Source: Sphingomonas profundi (GTDB taxonomy: Bacteria > Pseudomonadota > Alphaproteobacteria > Sphingomonadales > Sphingomonadaceae). From it: 64,000 nt of DNA. The position numbers and the translations under genes are program-made. The stretch covers positions 434,001-498,000 of the forward strand of contig NZ_CP046535.1 in assembly GCF_009739515.1 (NCBI RefSeq), in the 5' to 3' direction. Positions 63,915-64,000 of the stretch are shown one piece after another. Each line of letters begins with the position of its first letter. Positions within the stretch are counted from its first letter, which is position 1. The notes under the pieces were generated by a model, which saw only the letters and a program-made list of their open reading frames with translations, was not told the DNA's origin and did no database searches.

Positions 63915-64000
63915 CAGTCGACATCCTCCACGGCGACCTTCTCGCCCGTCACCCGCTGCGAGAGAGCGGCCGCCATGAACGGATCGAGCGCGCCGTCCAG
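63914..64000 (-). CDS. prfB: Peptide chain release factor 2, C-terminal fragment
   Basis: Only the last 28 codons and stop are in the window, running off the right edge: LDGALDPFMAAALSQRVTGE then KVAVEDVD. This is the typical alphaproteobacterial RF2 tail. Stop overlaps the lipoprotein methyltransferase start. Confidence 0.75.
   Translation of the reverse strand: MDGALDPFMAAALSQRVTGEKVAVEDVD

Noticed and set aside
1-64000. CRISPR array
   Set aside because: No series of regularly spaced direct repeats is visible.

Overview
The window looks like a chromosome segment of a GC-rich alphaproteobacterium of the Sphingomonas/Sphingomonadaceae type. Support for this comes from TonB-dependent receptor plus secreted propeller genes, alphaproteobacterial housekeeping blocks (ftsEX, metX-metW, tyrA-hisC, pheST, rpmI-rplT, end of prfB), and small intergenic palindromes familiar from sphingomonads. 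No rRNA or CRISPR array is present; one tRNA (Leu, anticodon GAG) is.

Region 1 (0.2-19.7 kb) is an accessory catabolic cluster. It holds two MOFRL-type glycerate kinase/hydroxypyruvate reductase genes around an IclR regulator, a Tat-exported putative glycosyl hydrolase, an LctP-type permease, a secreted NHL-repeat protein, a secreted PD40 propeller protein, a GPH-type sugar transporter, a divergent rpiB-like / ribokinase / GntR(FadR) set, and a TonB-dependent receptor translationally coupled to two more PD40 propeller proteins. A FadR-type operator (TGGTATGACCA) lies between the rpiB-like gene and the receptor. The natural substrate cannot be read from sequence; outer-membrane capture, extracytoplasmic processing, uptake and phosphorylation of a small sugar or sugar acid is the likely theme.

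Region 2 (about 19.8-36.0 kb) is a mobile defence island between the catabolic cluster and the 3' end of tRNA-Leu. Its left part is a complete three-gene Detocs-type two-component defence system (large histidine kinase, stand-alone receiver, receiver fused to a nucleoside phosphorylase-like ATP-cleaving effector). Its centre is an unrecognised, compact set: on the minus strand a diverged Ham1/ITPase-like protein, a SIR2-like protein, an Mrr-like nuclease and a GHKL ATPase fused to a PD-(D/E)XK nuclease, with a divergent adenosine deaminase-family gene. This set is the best candidate for an undescribed system. A zinc/HNH-like protein and a DUF3489-DUF2924-large serine recombinase module follow, ending 300 bp from the tRNA.

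Region 3 (36.0-64.0 kb) is mostly core genome: DUF4142 protein, phosphofructokinase, MATE exporter, zinc-ribbon membrane protein, ftsE-ftsX-ydcF-like-plsC, tyrA-hisC, metX-lipoprotein-metW, pheT-pheS, rplT-rpmI, an AsmA protein, an unusual zincin-like protein with a Pro-Leu repeat, a three-subunit molybdenum aldehyde oxidoreductase, thyA, a short RadC-like protein, a lipoprotein methyltransferase, and the last codons of prfB at the right edge.

All calls rest on reading motifs and gene order; no database search was run.
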